Source: Pseudomonadota bacterium (GTDB taxonomy: Bacteria > Pseudomonadota > Alphaproteobacteria > UBA2136 > JAPKEQ01). Taken from it: a stretch of 64,000 nucleotides of DNA. The DNA lies in NCBI GenBank assembly GCA_036141575.1, contig JAYZXF010000011.1, positions 62,001-126,000 of the forward strand. The letters run 5' to 3'. The notes under the pieces are model-generated. The model saw nothing but the letters and a program-made list of their open reading frames with translations, had not been told where the DNA came from and did not search any database. Below, piece by piece: positions 7,687 through 16,858 of the stretch. The position numbers and the translations under genes were made by a program. How positions within the stretch are numbered: the stretch's first letter is position 1; every line of letters begins with the position of its first letter.

Positions 7687-10548
7687 ATGGCAAAGTTTTT
7701 CCATACTTCACTTTCTAGAGATTTCTTTGGTGTGTGCGCAGAAATGCTTCTGGAAAAATATAACCCTTCACAGAACCCTCTTGCGCTCACACACATTACG
7801 GTTTGGGTGCCGTCGTCACGTATGGCAGATAGTCTGGCTGAAAGTCTTCTTGAAAAAGCTGGCGGTGGTGTCCTTCTTCCTGATATTCGTCCAATGGGAG
7901 CTGAAACAGATGATGTTCTTTTGTTTGATGAACCTGAAGGCGGTAAAGTTGTTTCTGGTTTTGAACGTCTTATGTTTCTCACTGAGTTTTGTATGAAAAA
8001 CATGCCACATGCCCAGTGGTCTAAGGCTCTTAACCTTGCTAAACATCTCGACACACTCTGGAAAAAGATGTTGCTGAGTGGTGTAGAAATGGAAGCACTG
8101 GAAAGCGCAATTCCAGAAGAGTGGCAAGCCCGCTGGGAAGATGTGACCCTTTATTTAAAAGGCCTCACAAAGGTGTATCCGCGCTACTTGCAACAAGGCC
8201 ATATGAAGGATGAAACACTCCATAAAATTGATGTTCTTAAAACATATACCGCGCAGTATGAAAAGAATGACCTTACAAATGATGTTTGGGTGATTGGCTT
8301 TAGTGATACGATTGATCCTGCACAGGCAATGCTGAAAGCTCTTTCAAATTGTGATAAAGCGTCCTTTATTATGCCCATGGATAAAGAAGCGTTTCCGCAT
8401 GTCTTTGCAGAAGATTTTTTAGAGCCTACCCATCCTTTATATGGTTTACAGCGTTTCATGAAAAGTTGGCAGCTTTCAGTTTCGCAGCTAGAGCCTCTCA
8501 AAGCAGATACTCAAACAAGCTATGTCAGCTTGTTTGATGCTGTACCTTCTCTCGGCCATGATATTTCAACTTTCACACTTTGCGAAACAGCTCACCTAGA
8601 GAGCGAAGCTGAAACAGTTGCTTGGACCATGGCTGAAAAAGCAATGGAGAAAGAAGGCACCTGTGCCCTTGTAACCTCTGATCTGGCACTTGCTTTCCGT
8701 GTGCAAGAGCTTTTAACCCACTACGGCCTCTTTGTAGATAGAACCAATAGTTCCCCATTTGTAAGCACCCCTCTAGGTACACTATCTTTGCAAGTTTTAG
8801 AGTGTATGATGTCTGGTTATAAGGCTGATATGCTCGCCGGATTGGTTTTAAGTCCTGTAACCAATAGAGGTATGAAAACTTATGCAGCAGGCACACTAGA
8901 TGCCTCACTTCTTCGAGGGATGATTCGTGGTGCAAGCTCTCTAGGTGCATGGCAAACAAAAGCTGAAATGGCGTCTGATATTTCGGATGAAATTAAACAG
9001 CAGTTTATGCATATGTTGGACGCCTTCAAAGCATTTGATGCGCAGGCTTCTCGTTCTTTAAGTGATTGGCTGAAGGCGCATTTAGAGCTTCTATTAAGCC
9101 TTGCAGATTCACCGTACGGTCGCAGTTTCCTAATGCGAGAGGAAGAGGGGTTGAAGGCGTGGCAGCTTATGATCCAACAAACAGAACATATGGCGGCCCA
9201 GCTTTCCTTTAAAGATTATGCGGAACGTTTTGATGTCCTATTTGAAACCGTCTCTATTCCAAACCGCACAGAAGGTGCGCATCCAAGACTTAAAATTCTT
9301 GGTCCTTTAGAGAGCCGTTTGCAACGTTACGATACCGTGATCCTTGGTGGTTTAAATGAGGGTACAACACCGGGACGCATTTCACCTGATGTGTGGCTGT
9401 CTTATGAACAGCGTCGTGATTTGGGTCTTCCACCTGTAGAGAGTTCAATTGGCCTGAGTGCTCATGACTTTTTAAGCCAACTTTATACGAAAGATGTGAT
9501 TTTGACACGTCGCACACAGAGTGATGATGGTGCAACTTTACCATCTCGTTTCTTAATGCGTTTAAAGAGTGCCATGGGCACAAAGTCGTATGAAAAACTC
9601 ATTCAAAGAGGCCGTGTTATTGTAGATGCCGCAGAAGGTCGTCGCCTTGCAGGTGAAAGTACGCCTTTAACGGAACATGCTGCCGTTCATGCGAGTACAG
9701 ATGCTTCTCCGAAAGCTTGGTCACCAAGTTATGTGAAAGACATGATGGGCTGCCCTTACAAAGCGTATATGCGCAAAGGGGCGGGGGTTAATGCATTAGA
9801 ACCTTATAATAAATCTCCAGACGCGGCATTACGTGGGAATTTAATTCATGATGTTTTAGCGATGTTTTGTATGAAACATACGCATTTGGATACGTCTTAT
9901 AAAGAGAGTGACACACAAGAGCTTATTGAGTGTGCACGCAGTCTCATGGAGAAAGAACTTCCTGCAGCTGTGCAAGCGGTATGGATGACACGTTTTGAAA
10001 AGCTTGCCCCAGACATTATTACCTTCTGGCATGAGCGCTTGTCTTCAGGCTGGTATCAGCAGGCCATAGAAGAAGATGCAACATCACAGAAAACACCTGT
10101 ACCTCTCTTCTCTCGCCTTGATCGTGTAGACGGAGATAACGCAGGTAAGCTCAGTATCCTTGATTATAAAACGGGAACGCTCCCAACCAAGAAAGATGTG
10201 CTCACAGGTGCTCAGCCTCAACTTATTTTAGAAGCCATGGCGTGGCTAGAAGCCCAACATCACAGTACAGTGAAAGAGCTTCTATACCTCCGTTTGCCAG
10301 CAGGTAGCCGCGATGGTGCAAAAGCTATGTATGTGGCAAATGATGAAGGCCAAGTGGAAACACTCATGGAACAAGCGACAGAAGGCCTTAGCAGCTTGAA
10401 AGCGCTTTATTATGGTGAAGATAAAACATGGCCTGCAGTGGCGGGTGGTGTGTCTGCTGTAAAGTTAGAAGGCGCTTGTGAAATGTGTGACTACAGTGGT
10501 ATCTGCCGTGTTCGTGAATGGGTGAGCAAAGAAGGAGGCGCCGCATGA
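7687..10548 (+). CDS. addB: double-strand break repair protein AddB
   Basis: A 953-residue protein of the alphaproteobacterial AddB type. The helicase-like core is inactive in this subunit family. The C-terminus holds a RecB-type PD-(D/E)XK nuclease: GNLIHDVLAMF supplies the His, and LSILDYKTGTL around residue 824 supplies the Asp/Lys. Four cysteines, one in GCPYKAYM near 688 and three in CEMCDYSGIC near 931-940, form the expected 4Fe-4S clamp around the nuclease. It resects double-strand ends with AddA for RecA loading. Its stop overlaps the addA start (ATGA), implying translational coupling. Confidence 0.93.
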   Translation: MAKFFHTSLSRDFFGVCAEMLLEKYNPSQNPLALTHITVWVPSSRMADSLAESLLEKAGGGVLLPDIRPMGAETDDVLLFDEPEGGKVVSGFERLMFLTEFCMKNMPHAQWSKALNLAKHLDTLWKKMLLSGVEMEALESAIPEEWQARWEDVTLYLKGLTKVYPRYLQQGHMKDETLHKIDVLKTYTAQYEKNDLTNDVWVIGFSDTIDPAQAMLKALSNCDKASFIMPMDKEAFPHVFAEDFLEPTHPLYGLQRFMKSWQLSVSQLEPLKADTQTSYVSLFDAVPSLGHDISTFTLCETAHLESEAETVAWTMAEKAMEKEGTCALVTSDLALAFRVQELLTHYGLFVDRTNSSPFVSTPLGTLSLQVLECMMSGYKADMLAGLVLSPVTNRGMKTYAAGTLDASLLRGMIRGASSLGAWQTKAEMASDISDEIKQQFMHMLDAFKAFDAQASRSLSDWLKAHLELLLSLADSPYGRSFLMREEEGLKAWQLMIQQTEHMAAQLSFKDYAERFDVLFETVSIPNRTEGAHPRLKILGPLESRLQRYDTVILGGLNEGTTPGRISPDVWLSYEQRRDLGLPPVESSIGLSAHDFLSQLYTKDVILTRRTQSDDGATLPSRFLMRLKSAMGTKSYEKLIQRGRVIVDAAEGRRLAGESTPLTEHAAVHASTDASPKAWSPSYVKDMMGCPYKAYMRKGAGVNALEPYNKSPDAALRGNLIHDVLAMFCMKHTHLDTSYKESDTQELIECARSLMEKELPAAVQAVWMTRFEKLAPDIITFWHERLSSGWYQQAIEEDATSQKTPVPLFSRLDRVDGDNAGKLSILDYKTGTLPTKKDVLTGAQPQLILEAMAWLEAQHHSTVKELLYLRLPAGSRDGAKAMYVANDEGQVETLMEQATEGLSSLKALYYGEDKTWPAVAGGVSAVKLEGACEMCDYSGICRVREWVSKEGGAA

Positions 10549-13500
10549 GTACTGTAAAAATGCGTCGTGACGCTGTCACGCTTGAAGCGACAAAAGCCCA
10601 GCGCCTTGCGTATGATCCGTCTCGTAGTGTGTGGCTGAGTGCTTCTGCCGGAACAGGTAAAACTTATGTTTTAATTCGCCGTTTGTTGCGCTTATTTTTA
10701 CATGACCTCACCTTGAAACCGTCTGATATTTTGGCACTTACCTTTACCAAGGCAGCGGCGAGAGAAATGGAAGAGCGTTTTGTAAAAGCGCTAGTAGAGT
10801 GGAGTGAATGTTCTGATGAAGAGCTACGCCATAACTTAGATATTCTTTTAGAACGTGCGCCAACGCAAGATGAAATGCAACGTGCGAAAACGCTCCTTAC
10901 TGCTGTGTTAGATAGTGAACCACCTATGACCATTACCACGCTTCACGCCTTTGCGGGTCAGGTGATTTCTCGTTTTCCGCTTGAGAGTGGCATTTACCCA
11001 GGCAGTCAAATTCTTGATGATGAAGAGCAACGTGCTCTCCTAGAACAAGCTCTACAAAGTACTTTTGAACTTCTTGGTACACGTACAGAAACAGAAGAAC
11101 CTCATTGGGCGTTTGTATGTCTTGCAGAGCGTATGGCGGAGTCAACACTCAGAGATGTGTTTACAGACTTTATCCATAATGCCCGCCGTTATAAAAATAT
11201 GTTTGCAGAAGCGGGTGGTCTTGCAGGTGTACTGGCAGCCCTTAAAGATGACTTAGACCCTCGCCTCGAAAATGCTGAGCATTGGCGCACACAAAAACAG
11301 CAGGCGATGGGCGAAGCTACACCTTATAAGGATGCTCTTCTTTTGGTGCAAGACGCCTTTTCAAAAAGTGCCTCAAGCACAGATAAAAAGCAGGCAGCCA
11401 AGCTCCAAAACTTCCTTGAGGCCAGCTCATCAGAAAACAGATCTTTCTACTTTGAGAGCTACGCACGTGCCTTTTTAACGGCTGCAAAAGAGCCTGTAAA
11501 ACGCTTTGCCACAAAGAAGGTTTATGAAGGTTTTACACCAGAAATGCTTGAGGCTGTTGAGCTAGAAACAGAGCGTGTTCTTGCGGTGTATCAGTTCCTT
11601 GCTGCGGGGGACACTTTTGCCGAAACGCAAGCCTATCTCATGATGGCGTCTATGGTGCTTTCACATTATGAAAACTTGAAAAAGACTCATGCACAGATTG
11701 ACCATGATGATTTGATTGATGCGCTTGTGACACTCCTGAATGATGAAGAAAATCGTGATTGGGTGCTGTATCGACTAGATCAACGCTACAAGCATATCAT
11801 GGTGGACGAGGCGCAGGATACCGATGGTCGTCAGTGGCATATTGTACGTGCGCTGTTGAGTGAATTCTTTATTGGTGAAGGAGTACATGAAGCGGAAGAA
11901 GCGCCTCGCACCTTCTTTACCGTTGGAGATATGAAGCAGAGTATTTATCGCTTCCGTGGCGCAGAGCCAGAAGTCTTCCTTGCAATGCGTGATTACTTAA
12001 AACAGGCCCAACCAGAGCGTGACCCTGTGGTGAATATGAAAACTTCTTTCCGTTCAGGTGCTGCGGTGCTTGGTAGTGTGGATATGCTGCTCTCTAATCA
12101 ACGTCTAGGGACGTATGCTTCAAGTGCTGGTGAAACGCACGGTGTCCAGCGTATCGGTGCGCCAGGTGTTGTTGAGATTCATCCGCTCTTAGAAGAAGAG
12201 AAGAAATCAGCGCCGGAAATGAACGGCTGGATTATGCCGTCTGATCGTCCAAAACCTGTGAGTAAATATACGCCGCTTGCTGCTCAGGTGGCAGGGTGGA
12301 TTCAAGGCCTGTTAAAAGGTGGTGCTGTACTTCCATCCACAGGTAAAGCTGTTACAGCCAGTGATGTGATGATTCTCCTTAAAAACCGTACCATGATGCC
12401 AGAGCTCATTGCTGCACTTGATGCAGCTGGTATTCCGCATGGTGGTGCTGATGTGATGACGCTGAAAGATATTCAGTTTGTACAAGATATCTTAGCTGTG
12501 ATGCGTGTGGTGCTGAACCCGCTAGACCAGCTCGCGCATTTGCAAGTTTTGAAAAGTCCGCTTTGGGGCGTAAGTGATCAGGTGATTGAATCTCTCAGAG
12601 GGAATTTGAAAGATGGTGCACTTTGGGCCTCTTTTGCAGAAGATGACCGCTTTGTAGATTATGTAGAATGGGTGCAGGAATTAAGCCGTAAAGCATCAGA
12701 AGGGTGTGAAGCCCTTCTTCATCTTGCTGTACAAAGTAGAGGCGCGCTGGGAGCATATGCCATGCGCCAAGGTGTAAAGCCAGAAGTGATTGATACTTAC
12801 TGGGGCGAACTTCTCAAACTTGCCAAAACAGCAGATAAAAAATCCCAACCTCTTACAAGTTTTGTGCATGAAACCATGAACCGTAGCACCAATGTGAAGC
12901 GCTCAGAAAGTGGCGCGGAAGGTGTACGTTTAATGACGGTTCACGGTTCTAAAGGTCTGGAAGCTCCTGTGGTGATTCTACCTGATACAACAAGCGCAAT
13001 CACGGTGAGTAAGGAGAAAGTCTTTTGGGAAAAGGACAGCAAATACGTCCTTCTTCGCCAAAGTACAGAAAGTAAAAGTGAGCTTCAAAAATCACTTGAG
13101 GCTGAAGAGCTTGAGCGCATGTACGGCGATGATATGAAGCTTCTGTATGTGGCAATGACAAGAGCAGAAGATCACTTGATGGTGTGTGGGGTACCCGCAA
13201 AAGAGAAAAGTGCTGAGAGCTGGTACGTCTGGATTGAAAGTATGCTGGAAGAGCAAGGTGCTGAGTGGCGAGAACGCTCGGATGGTGCAAAGGTTTATTA
13301 CACGCCAGCAGAGGAACAGTTGCCTCTTGCTGAAGAAGAGAAGGTTGCCGTACTTAAAGAAGTGCGCCCAGTACCAACGCCAAAGCATGAGCGTATGCAG
13401 CCTCGTTTAAAACCATCTTCTGGTAAAGGGTTTGATGTAGATACGCTTTTGACAGAAGCGCCAAACCCAGCAGATTTTGCGCGTGGTGCGTTCATTCATA

Positions 13501-13958
13501 AATGTCTTGAACACCTACCTGCTATGCAAAGCGGTTGCACCCCTTGCGAGCTTGAGTACTTTCTTGAACGCCTCAAAAAACAATATACACACCTGATTTC
13601 AGATAAGGTGATGGAGGAAAGTTTTAAGCTTTCTCAGAAAGTCATTCAAGATTATCCACAATTCTTTGGTGAAAACTCAAAGGCAGAGGTGCCATTTCGA
13701 GTGAGCTTGAAAGAGGGGCTTGTTAGTGGTGTGATGGACCGTGTGGTGATGGGTGAAGATTATGTTCATATTATTGATTACAAAACAGCATCATACCTTC
13801 CAGAAGAAGGTGAAACTATGGAGCGTTATCAAGCACAGGTGAGCCTATATGAAAAAGCGATGTCTTCTTTGTATAGCAGTAAGAGTATAAGTTCATATCT
13901 TCTTTGGATTACGCCAAACGGAATTCGTCTCGATAGAGTTGACAGTTCGAAAAAATAG
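10545..13958 (+). CDS. addA: double-strand break repair helicase AddA
   Basis: A UvrD/RecB-family helicase-nuclease of 1137 residues. Walker A SASAGTGKT is at about 29-37, motif II VDEAQDTD near 420, motif III GDMKQSIYRFRGA, motif V LMTVHGSKGLE and motif VI LLYVAMTRAEDHL. A C-terminal PD-(D/E)XK nuclease has HIIDYKTA near 1077. ATG 10545 was chosen because GAAGGAGG lies 6-7 bp upstream and the codon overlaps the addB stop. This is the motor subunit of AddAB and the final gene of the murU-addBA run. A 115-bp gap separates it from trxA. Confidence 0.94.
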   Translation: MSTVKMRRDAVTLEATKAQRLAYDPSRSVWLSASAGTGKTYVLIRRLLRLFLHDLTLKPSDILALTFTKAAAREMEERFVKALVEWSECSDEELRHNLDILLERAPTQDEMQRAKTLLTAVLDSEPPMTITTLHAFAGQVISRFPLESGIYPGSQILDDEEQRALLEQALQSTFELLGTRTETEEPHWAFVCLAERMAESTLRDVFTDFIHNARRYKNMFAEAGGLAGVLAALKDDLDPRLENAEHWRTQKQQAMGEATPYKDALLLVQDAFSKSASSTDKKQAAKLQNFLEASSSENRSFYFESYARAFLTAAKEPVKRFATKKVYEGFTPEMLEAVELETERVLAVYQFLAAGDTFAETQAYLMMASMVLSHYENLKKTHAQIDHDDLIDALVTLLNDEENRDWVLYRLDQRYKHIMVDEAQDTDGRQWHIVRALLSEFFIGEGVHEAEEAPRTFFTVGDMKQSIYRFRGAEPEVFLAMRDYLKQAQPERDPVVNMKTSFRSGAAVLGSVDMLLSNQRLGTYASSAGETHGVQRIGAPGVVEIHPLLEEEKKSAPEMNGWIMPSDRPKPVSKYTPLAAQVAGWIQGLLKGGAVLPSTGKAVTASDVMILLKNRTMMPELIAALDAAGIPHGGADVMTLKDIQFVQDILAVMRVVLNPLDQLAHLQVLKSPLWGVSDQVIESLRGNLKDGALWASFAEDDRFVDYVEWVQELSRKASEGCEALLHLAVQSRGALGAYAMRQGVKPEVIDTYWGELLKLAKTADKKSQPLTSFVHETMNRSTNVKRSESGAEGVRLMTVHGSKGLEAPVVILPDTTSAITVSKEKVFWEKDSKYVLLRQSTESKSELQKSLEAEELERMYGDDMKLLYVAMTRAEDHLMVCGVPAKEKSAESWYVWIESMLEEQGAEWRERSDGAKVYYTPAEEQLPLAEEEKVAVLKEVRPVPTPKHERMQPRLKPSSGKGFDVDTLLTEAPNPADFARGAFIHKCLEHLPAMQSGCTPCELEYFLERLKKQYTHLISDKVMEESFKLSQKVIQDYPQFFGENSKAEVPFRVSLKEGLVSGVMDRVVMGEDYVHIIDYKTASYLPEEGETMERYQAQVSLYEKAMSSLYSSKSISSYLLWITPNGIRLDRVDSSKK

Positions 13959-14073
13959 AACTACAGTAGTGCTATATTTGTTTTATAGCGTTTTTCACTG
14001 GTCTTAATATCCTTGGGGCTGTTATAAAATAAATAAGAAATTTGACTCGTAAAAGACCAGAGAGGGAAGACAC

Positions 14074-14397
14074 ATGAGCACAGTGGTAAATGCAACAGAT
14101 GCAAGCTTTGACGCAGACGTAATTAACTCAGAAACACCAGTTCTTATCGACTTTTGGGCACAGTGGTGTGGGCCTTGTAAGCAACTTGCGCCAATTCTAG
14201 ATGAAGTGGCAACTGAACTAGACGGTAAAGTTAAAGTTGTGAAAATGGACATTGATGAAAACCCAGAAACACCATCTAAGCTTGGTGTGCGTGGTATCCC
14301 AACAATGATGCTTTACAAAGGCGGTGAAATGGTTGATGCCAAAGTTGGCGCAATGCCAAAGGGTGACATCGTTTCTTGGATCGAATCACACGCTTAA
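14074..14397 (+). CDS. trxA: thioredoxin
   Basis: A 107-residue thioredoxin with the active site WCGPCK (Cys32, Cys35), the preceding VLIDFWAQ strand and the cis-proline loop GIPTMMLY. It is a cytoplasmic protein-disulfide reductant. AGAGGGA lies upstream of the ATG. Its position behind addAB is common in alphaproteobacteria, but the 115-bp gap suggests its own promoter. Element copy (a) and a strong terminator follow it. Confidence 0.95.
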   Translation: MSTVVNATDASFDADVINSETPVLIDFWAQWCGPCKQLAPILDEVATELDGKVKVVKMDIDENPETPSKLGVRGIPTMMLYKGGEMVDAKVGAMPKGDIVSWIESHA

Positions 14398-14433
14398 GCA
14401 AACCTTTTTGAACAGCCTTTGCGCTTTTTGCCT

Positions 14434-14520
14434 GCTCAAGTACCTCTTGTACTCGGCGCATTCAAAAACCACAAAATTTGATTCAAAAATGAATTGCTTT
14501 CATTCAGCTGATTGATAGCG
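14434..14520 (+). repeat. 3'-UTR element, copy a
   Basis: GCTCA at 14434-14438, then AGTAC (14439-14443), loop CTCTT, GTACT (14449-14453) and CGGCGC. An AT-rich tail ends in ATAGCG. It shares this plan with copies at 55951, 58198 and 60596. It lies 36 bp after the trxA stop and before the terminator. Confidence 0.5.
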
Positions 14521-14531
14521 AAAAAACTTGA

Positions 14532-14560
14532 AATGCCCGCTTTTAGCGGGCATTCTTTTT
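14532..14560 (+). terminator. Rho-independent terminator after trxA
   Basis: AATGCCCGC (14532-14540), loop TTTTA, GCGGGCATT (14546-14554), then C and five T. Confidence 0.9.
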
Positions 14561-14597
14561 GAGCAAAATAAATTCACAAAAAAATAGGGGACGTTAT

Positions 14598-15536
14598 ATG
14601 ACGCATGCATCATCACAAGAAATTGCACTTATTGGTTACGCTTCAGGTTGGGGCGCAGGAGATAGTGGCTGTGGTGAGGCTCCCCTCTTTCTTAAAAAAC
14701 ACGCCTTTGAAGAAACGCTTAATCGCCATGGTATGAAGGCTGGCTGGCACAGCATTATTGAGCCTAAAATTCCATTTTCAGAAGAACTCGCAAAAAACTA
14801 TAAAACATCTGATAGCCGTCGTGAGCTGGTTATGGATGTTCTTGAGCGTCTGACATCTGATGTGTCTTCTGCTCTTTCAGAAAGCAAACTTCCTGTTGTT
14901 ATTGGTGGTGATCATTCTAGTGCTGCAGCAACATGGAGCGCGCTGACAGCAGAATTGAGTGCACAAGAAAAATTTGGCCTCATCTGGCTGGATGCACATA
15001 TGGATGCACATACACCAGAAACCCGCCATCAAGGGAAATGGGGTGGCCATTATCACGGCCAACCTTTAGCAGCCCTTCTCGGGGAAGGGGAAGAGCCTCT
15101 TCCTTCTCTTGGTACAGCAGGGACTAAGCTCGCGCCTGAACATGTGACGCTGATTGGTATTCGCTCATTTGAACCGGGTGAAGAAGCTTTTCTTAAGCGT
15201 AAAGGCGTTAAGGTTTACACAATGGATGACGTGCGTGCCCTTGGGTTTGAAACCTGCTTTAAGCATGCACTTAAGCGTGCAACCAATGGGACAGCTGGAT
15301 ACGGTATTTCCATTGATATGGACGGCTTTGATCCAGAATTTGCACCTGCTGTGGGGACACCTGAAAAAGGCGGCCTTATGGCGGATGACGTTTTAAATGC
15401 TCTAAAAGGGCTAAGGGGAGACAATTCCTTAAAAGGGCTTGAGCTTGTAGAGTTTAACCCGTATAAGGATGAGGATTCTAAAACATATGATCTTATGTTC
15501 CGTTTACTGAAAACCTTGTATGGAGAGGAGTTCTAA
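14598..15536 (+). CDS. rocF: arginase
   Basis: A 312-residue ureohydrolase. The manganese ligands are in GGDHSS (102-107), DAHMDAH (132-138) and SIDMDGFDP (Asp240, Asp242). The EPGEEAFL and VGTPEKGG regions fit arginase or a formiminoglutamase-like relative. The next gene is ornithine aminotransferase, so arginine to ornithine plus urea is the most economical reading. ATG 14598 has AGGGGA 8 bp upstream; upstream in-frame codons lie in the preceding terminator. It starts 2 bp before rocD ends the gap, so the two are one operon for arginine catabolism. Confidence 0.82.
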   Translation: MTHASSQEIALIGYASGWGAGDSGCGEAPLFLKKHAFEETLNRHGMKAGWHSIIEPKIPFSEELAKNYKTSDSRRELVMDVLERLTSDVSSALSESKLPVVIGGDHSSAAATWSALTAELSAQEKFGLIWLDAHMDAHTPETRHQGKWGGHYHGQPLAALLGEGEEPLPSLGTAGTKLAPEHVTLIGIRSFEPGEEAFLKRKGVKVYTMDDVRALGFETCFKHALKRATNGTAGYGISIDMDGFDPEFAPAVGTPEKGGLMADDVLNALKGLRGDNSLKGLELVEFNPYKDEDSKTYDLMFRLLKTLYGEEF

Positions 15537-15538
15537 GC

Positions 15539-16768
15539 ATGTCTGATACTCAGAAGAGCTGGATTGAACACGAAGAGCAGGTTGTTGCTCATAACTATGC
15601 ACCGCTTGGTGTGGTGCTGAGCCGCGGTAAAGGTTCCAAAGTTTGGGACATGGACGGTAAAGAGTACCTTGATTTCATGAGCGCTTATAGCGCTGTGAAT
15701 GCTGGCCATGGTAATCGCCGTTTGCTGAGTGTGCTTATGGAACAAGCATCTCAACTGGCCATTACGTCTCGTGCGTTTTATAACGACCAGCTTGAGCCAT
15801 TTGCGCGTGCATTGTGTGATGTGACAGGCCTGGACATGGTTCTGCCAATGAACACGGGCGCAGAGGCTGTGGAAACAGCCATTAAAGCTGCGCGTAAGTG
15901 GGGCTACCAGAAAAAAGGTGTGGAAGCGAACAAGGCTGAAATTATCGTCAGTGGCGGTAACTTCCATGGTCGTACCACAACGATTGTATCTTTCTCTGAT
16001 GATGAAGAGGCAAAGGCAGATTATGGTCCTTACACACCGGGCTTTAAAACTGTACCGTTTGGTGACGCGGAAGCTTTGCGTAACGCCATTACCCCAAACA
16101 CAGTTGCCTTTCTGACTGAGCCAATGCAGGGTGAGGGCGGTATTATTCTGCCACCTGAAGGCTGGTTGAAAGAAGTGCGCAAAATTTGTACGGAAAATGA
16201 TGTGCTGTTGATTGTGGATGAAATCCAAACAGGCATGGGTCGTACAGGTAAAAACTTTGCTTTTGAACATGAAATTGCCGAAGAGAAGCCAGATATGCTC
16301 TTGCTTGCTAAAGCAATTGGTGGAGGTCTTTTCCCGCTGAGTGTTTGTGTTGGTAAAAGGCATGTGATGGAAGTATTCACACCAGGTACGCATGGTTCTA
16401 CTTGGGGCGGTAATCCGCTTGCTTGTGCTGTTGGTAAAGAAGCTGTGGCCATTTTGGTGGAAGAAAAGCTTGCAGAGCGCAGTGCAACACTGGGTGCATA
16501 TCTGAAAAACAAGCTTGAAGCTCTGAACACATCTCTGATTACAGAGATCCGTGGTGCAGGCCTTTGGGTTGGTGTCGATATTGATACGACAAAGGTGGAA
16601 GCAAAAGCTGTGGCGAAGGCTCTCTTGAAGAAGGGCGTCCTCTGCAAAGAAACTCATGCAAAAACATTGCGTTTGGCGCCGCCACTCGTGATCACTGAAG
16701 CCGAGATTGACTGGGCTGTTCAGCAGATTCAGGACGTCCTTGCGTCTTTTGATGCACAGGCCGCATAA
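15539..16768 (+). CDS. rocD: ornithine aminotransferase
   Basis: A 409-residue class-III PLP aminotransferase. NTGAEAVETAIKAARKWGY near residue 102 is the ornithine aminotransferase signature, and DEIQTGMGRTG holds the ring-contacting Asp. Lys258 in LLAKAIGGG is the Schiff-base lysine. The HGSTWGGNPLACAVG phosphate loop follows. It converts ornithine and 2-oxoglutarate to glutamate semialdehyde and glutamate, feeding proline or glutamate. GAGGAG precedes the start, and the ATG lies 2 bp after the arginase stop, so the genes are tightly coupled. Confidence 0.92.
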   Translation: MSDTQKSWIEHEEQVVAHNYAPLGVVLSRGKGSKVWDMDGKEYLDFMSAYSAVNAGHGNRRLLSVLMEQASQLAITSRAFYNDQLEPFARALCDVTGLDMVLPMNTGAEAVETAIKAARKWGYQKKGVEANKAEIIVSGGNFHGRTTTIVSFSDDEEAKADYGPYTPGFKTVPFGDAEALRNAITPNTVAFLTEPMQGEGGIILPPEGWLKEVRKICTENDVLLIVDEIQTGMGRTGKNFAFEHEIAEEKPDMLLLAKAIGGGLFPLSVCVGKRHVMEVFTPGTHGSTWGGNPLACAVGKEAVAILVEEKLAERSATLGAYLKNKLEALNTSLITEIRGAGLWVGVDIDTTKVEAKAVAKALLKKGVLCKETHAKTLRLAPPLVITEAEIDWAVQQIQDVLASFDAQAA

Positions 16769-16787
16769 AAAATCGATAAAAAATAAA

Positions 16788-16815
16788 AGGGCCCCTATTG
16801 CGGGGCTCTTTTTTT
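16788..16815 (+). terminator. Rho-independent terminator after rocFD
   Basis: AGGGCCCC (16788-16795), 6-nt loop, GGGGCTCT (16802-16809), one G-T wobble, then seven T. Confidence 0.85.
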
Positions 16816-16858
16816 GTGTTTAGACTGCTTGGGTATAACGCATAGAAGGAGTCCGCCT

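Noticed and set aside
15533-16657. 374-residue minus-strand open frame opposite ornithine aminotransferase
   Set aside because: Shadow of rocD; Cys/His/Phe-rich with no family features.
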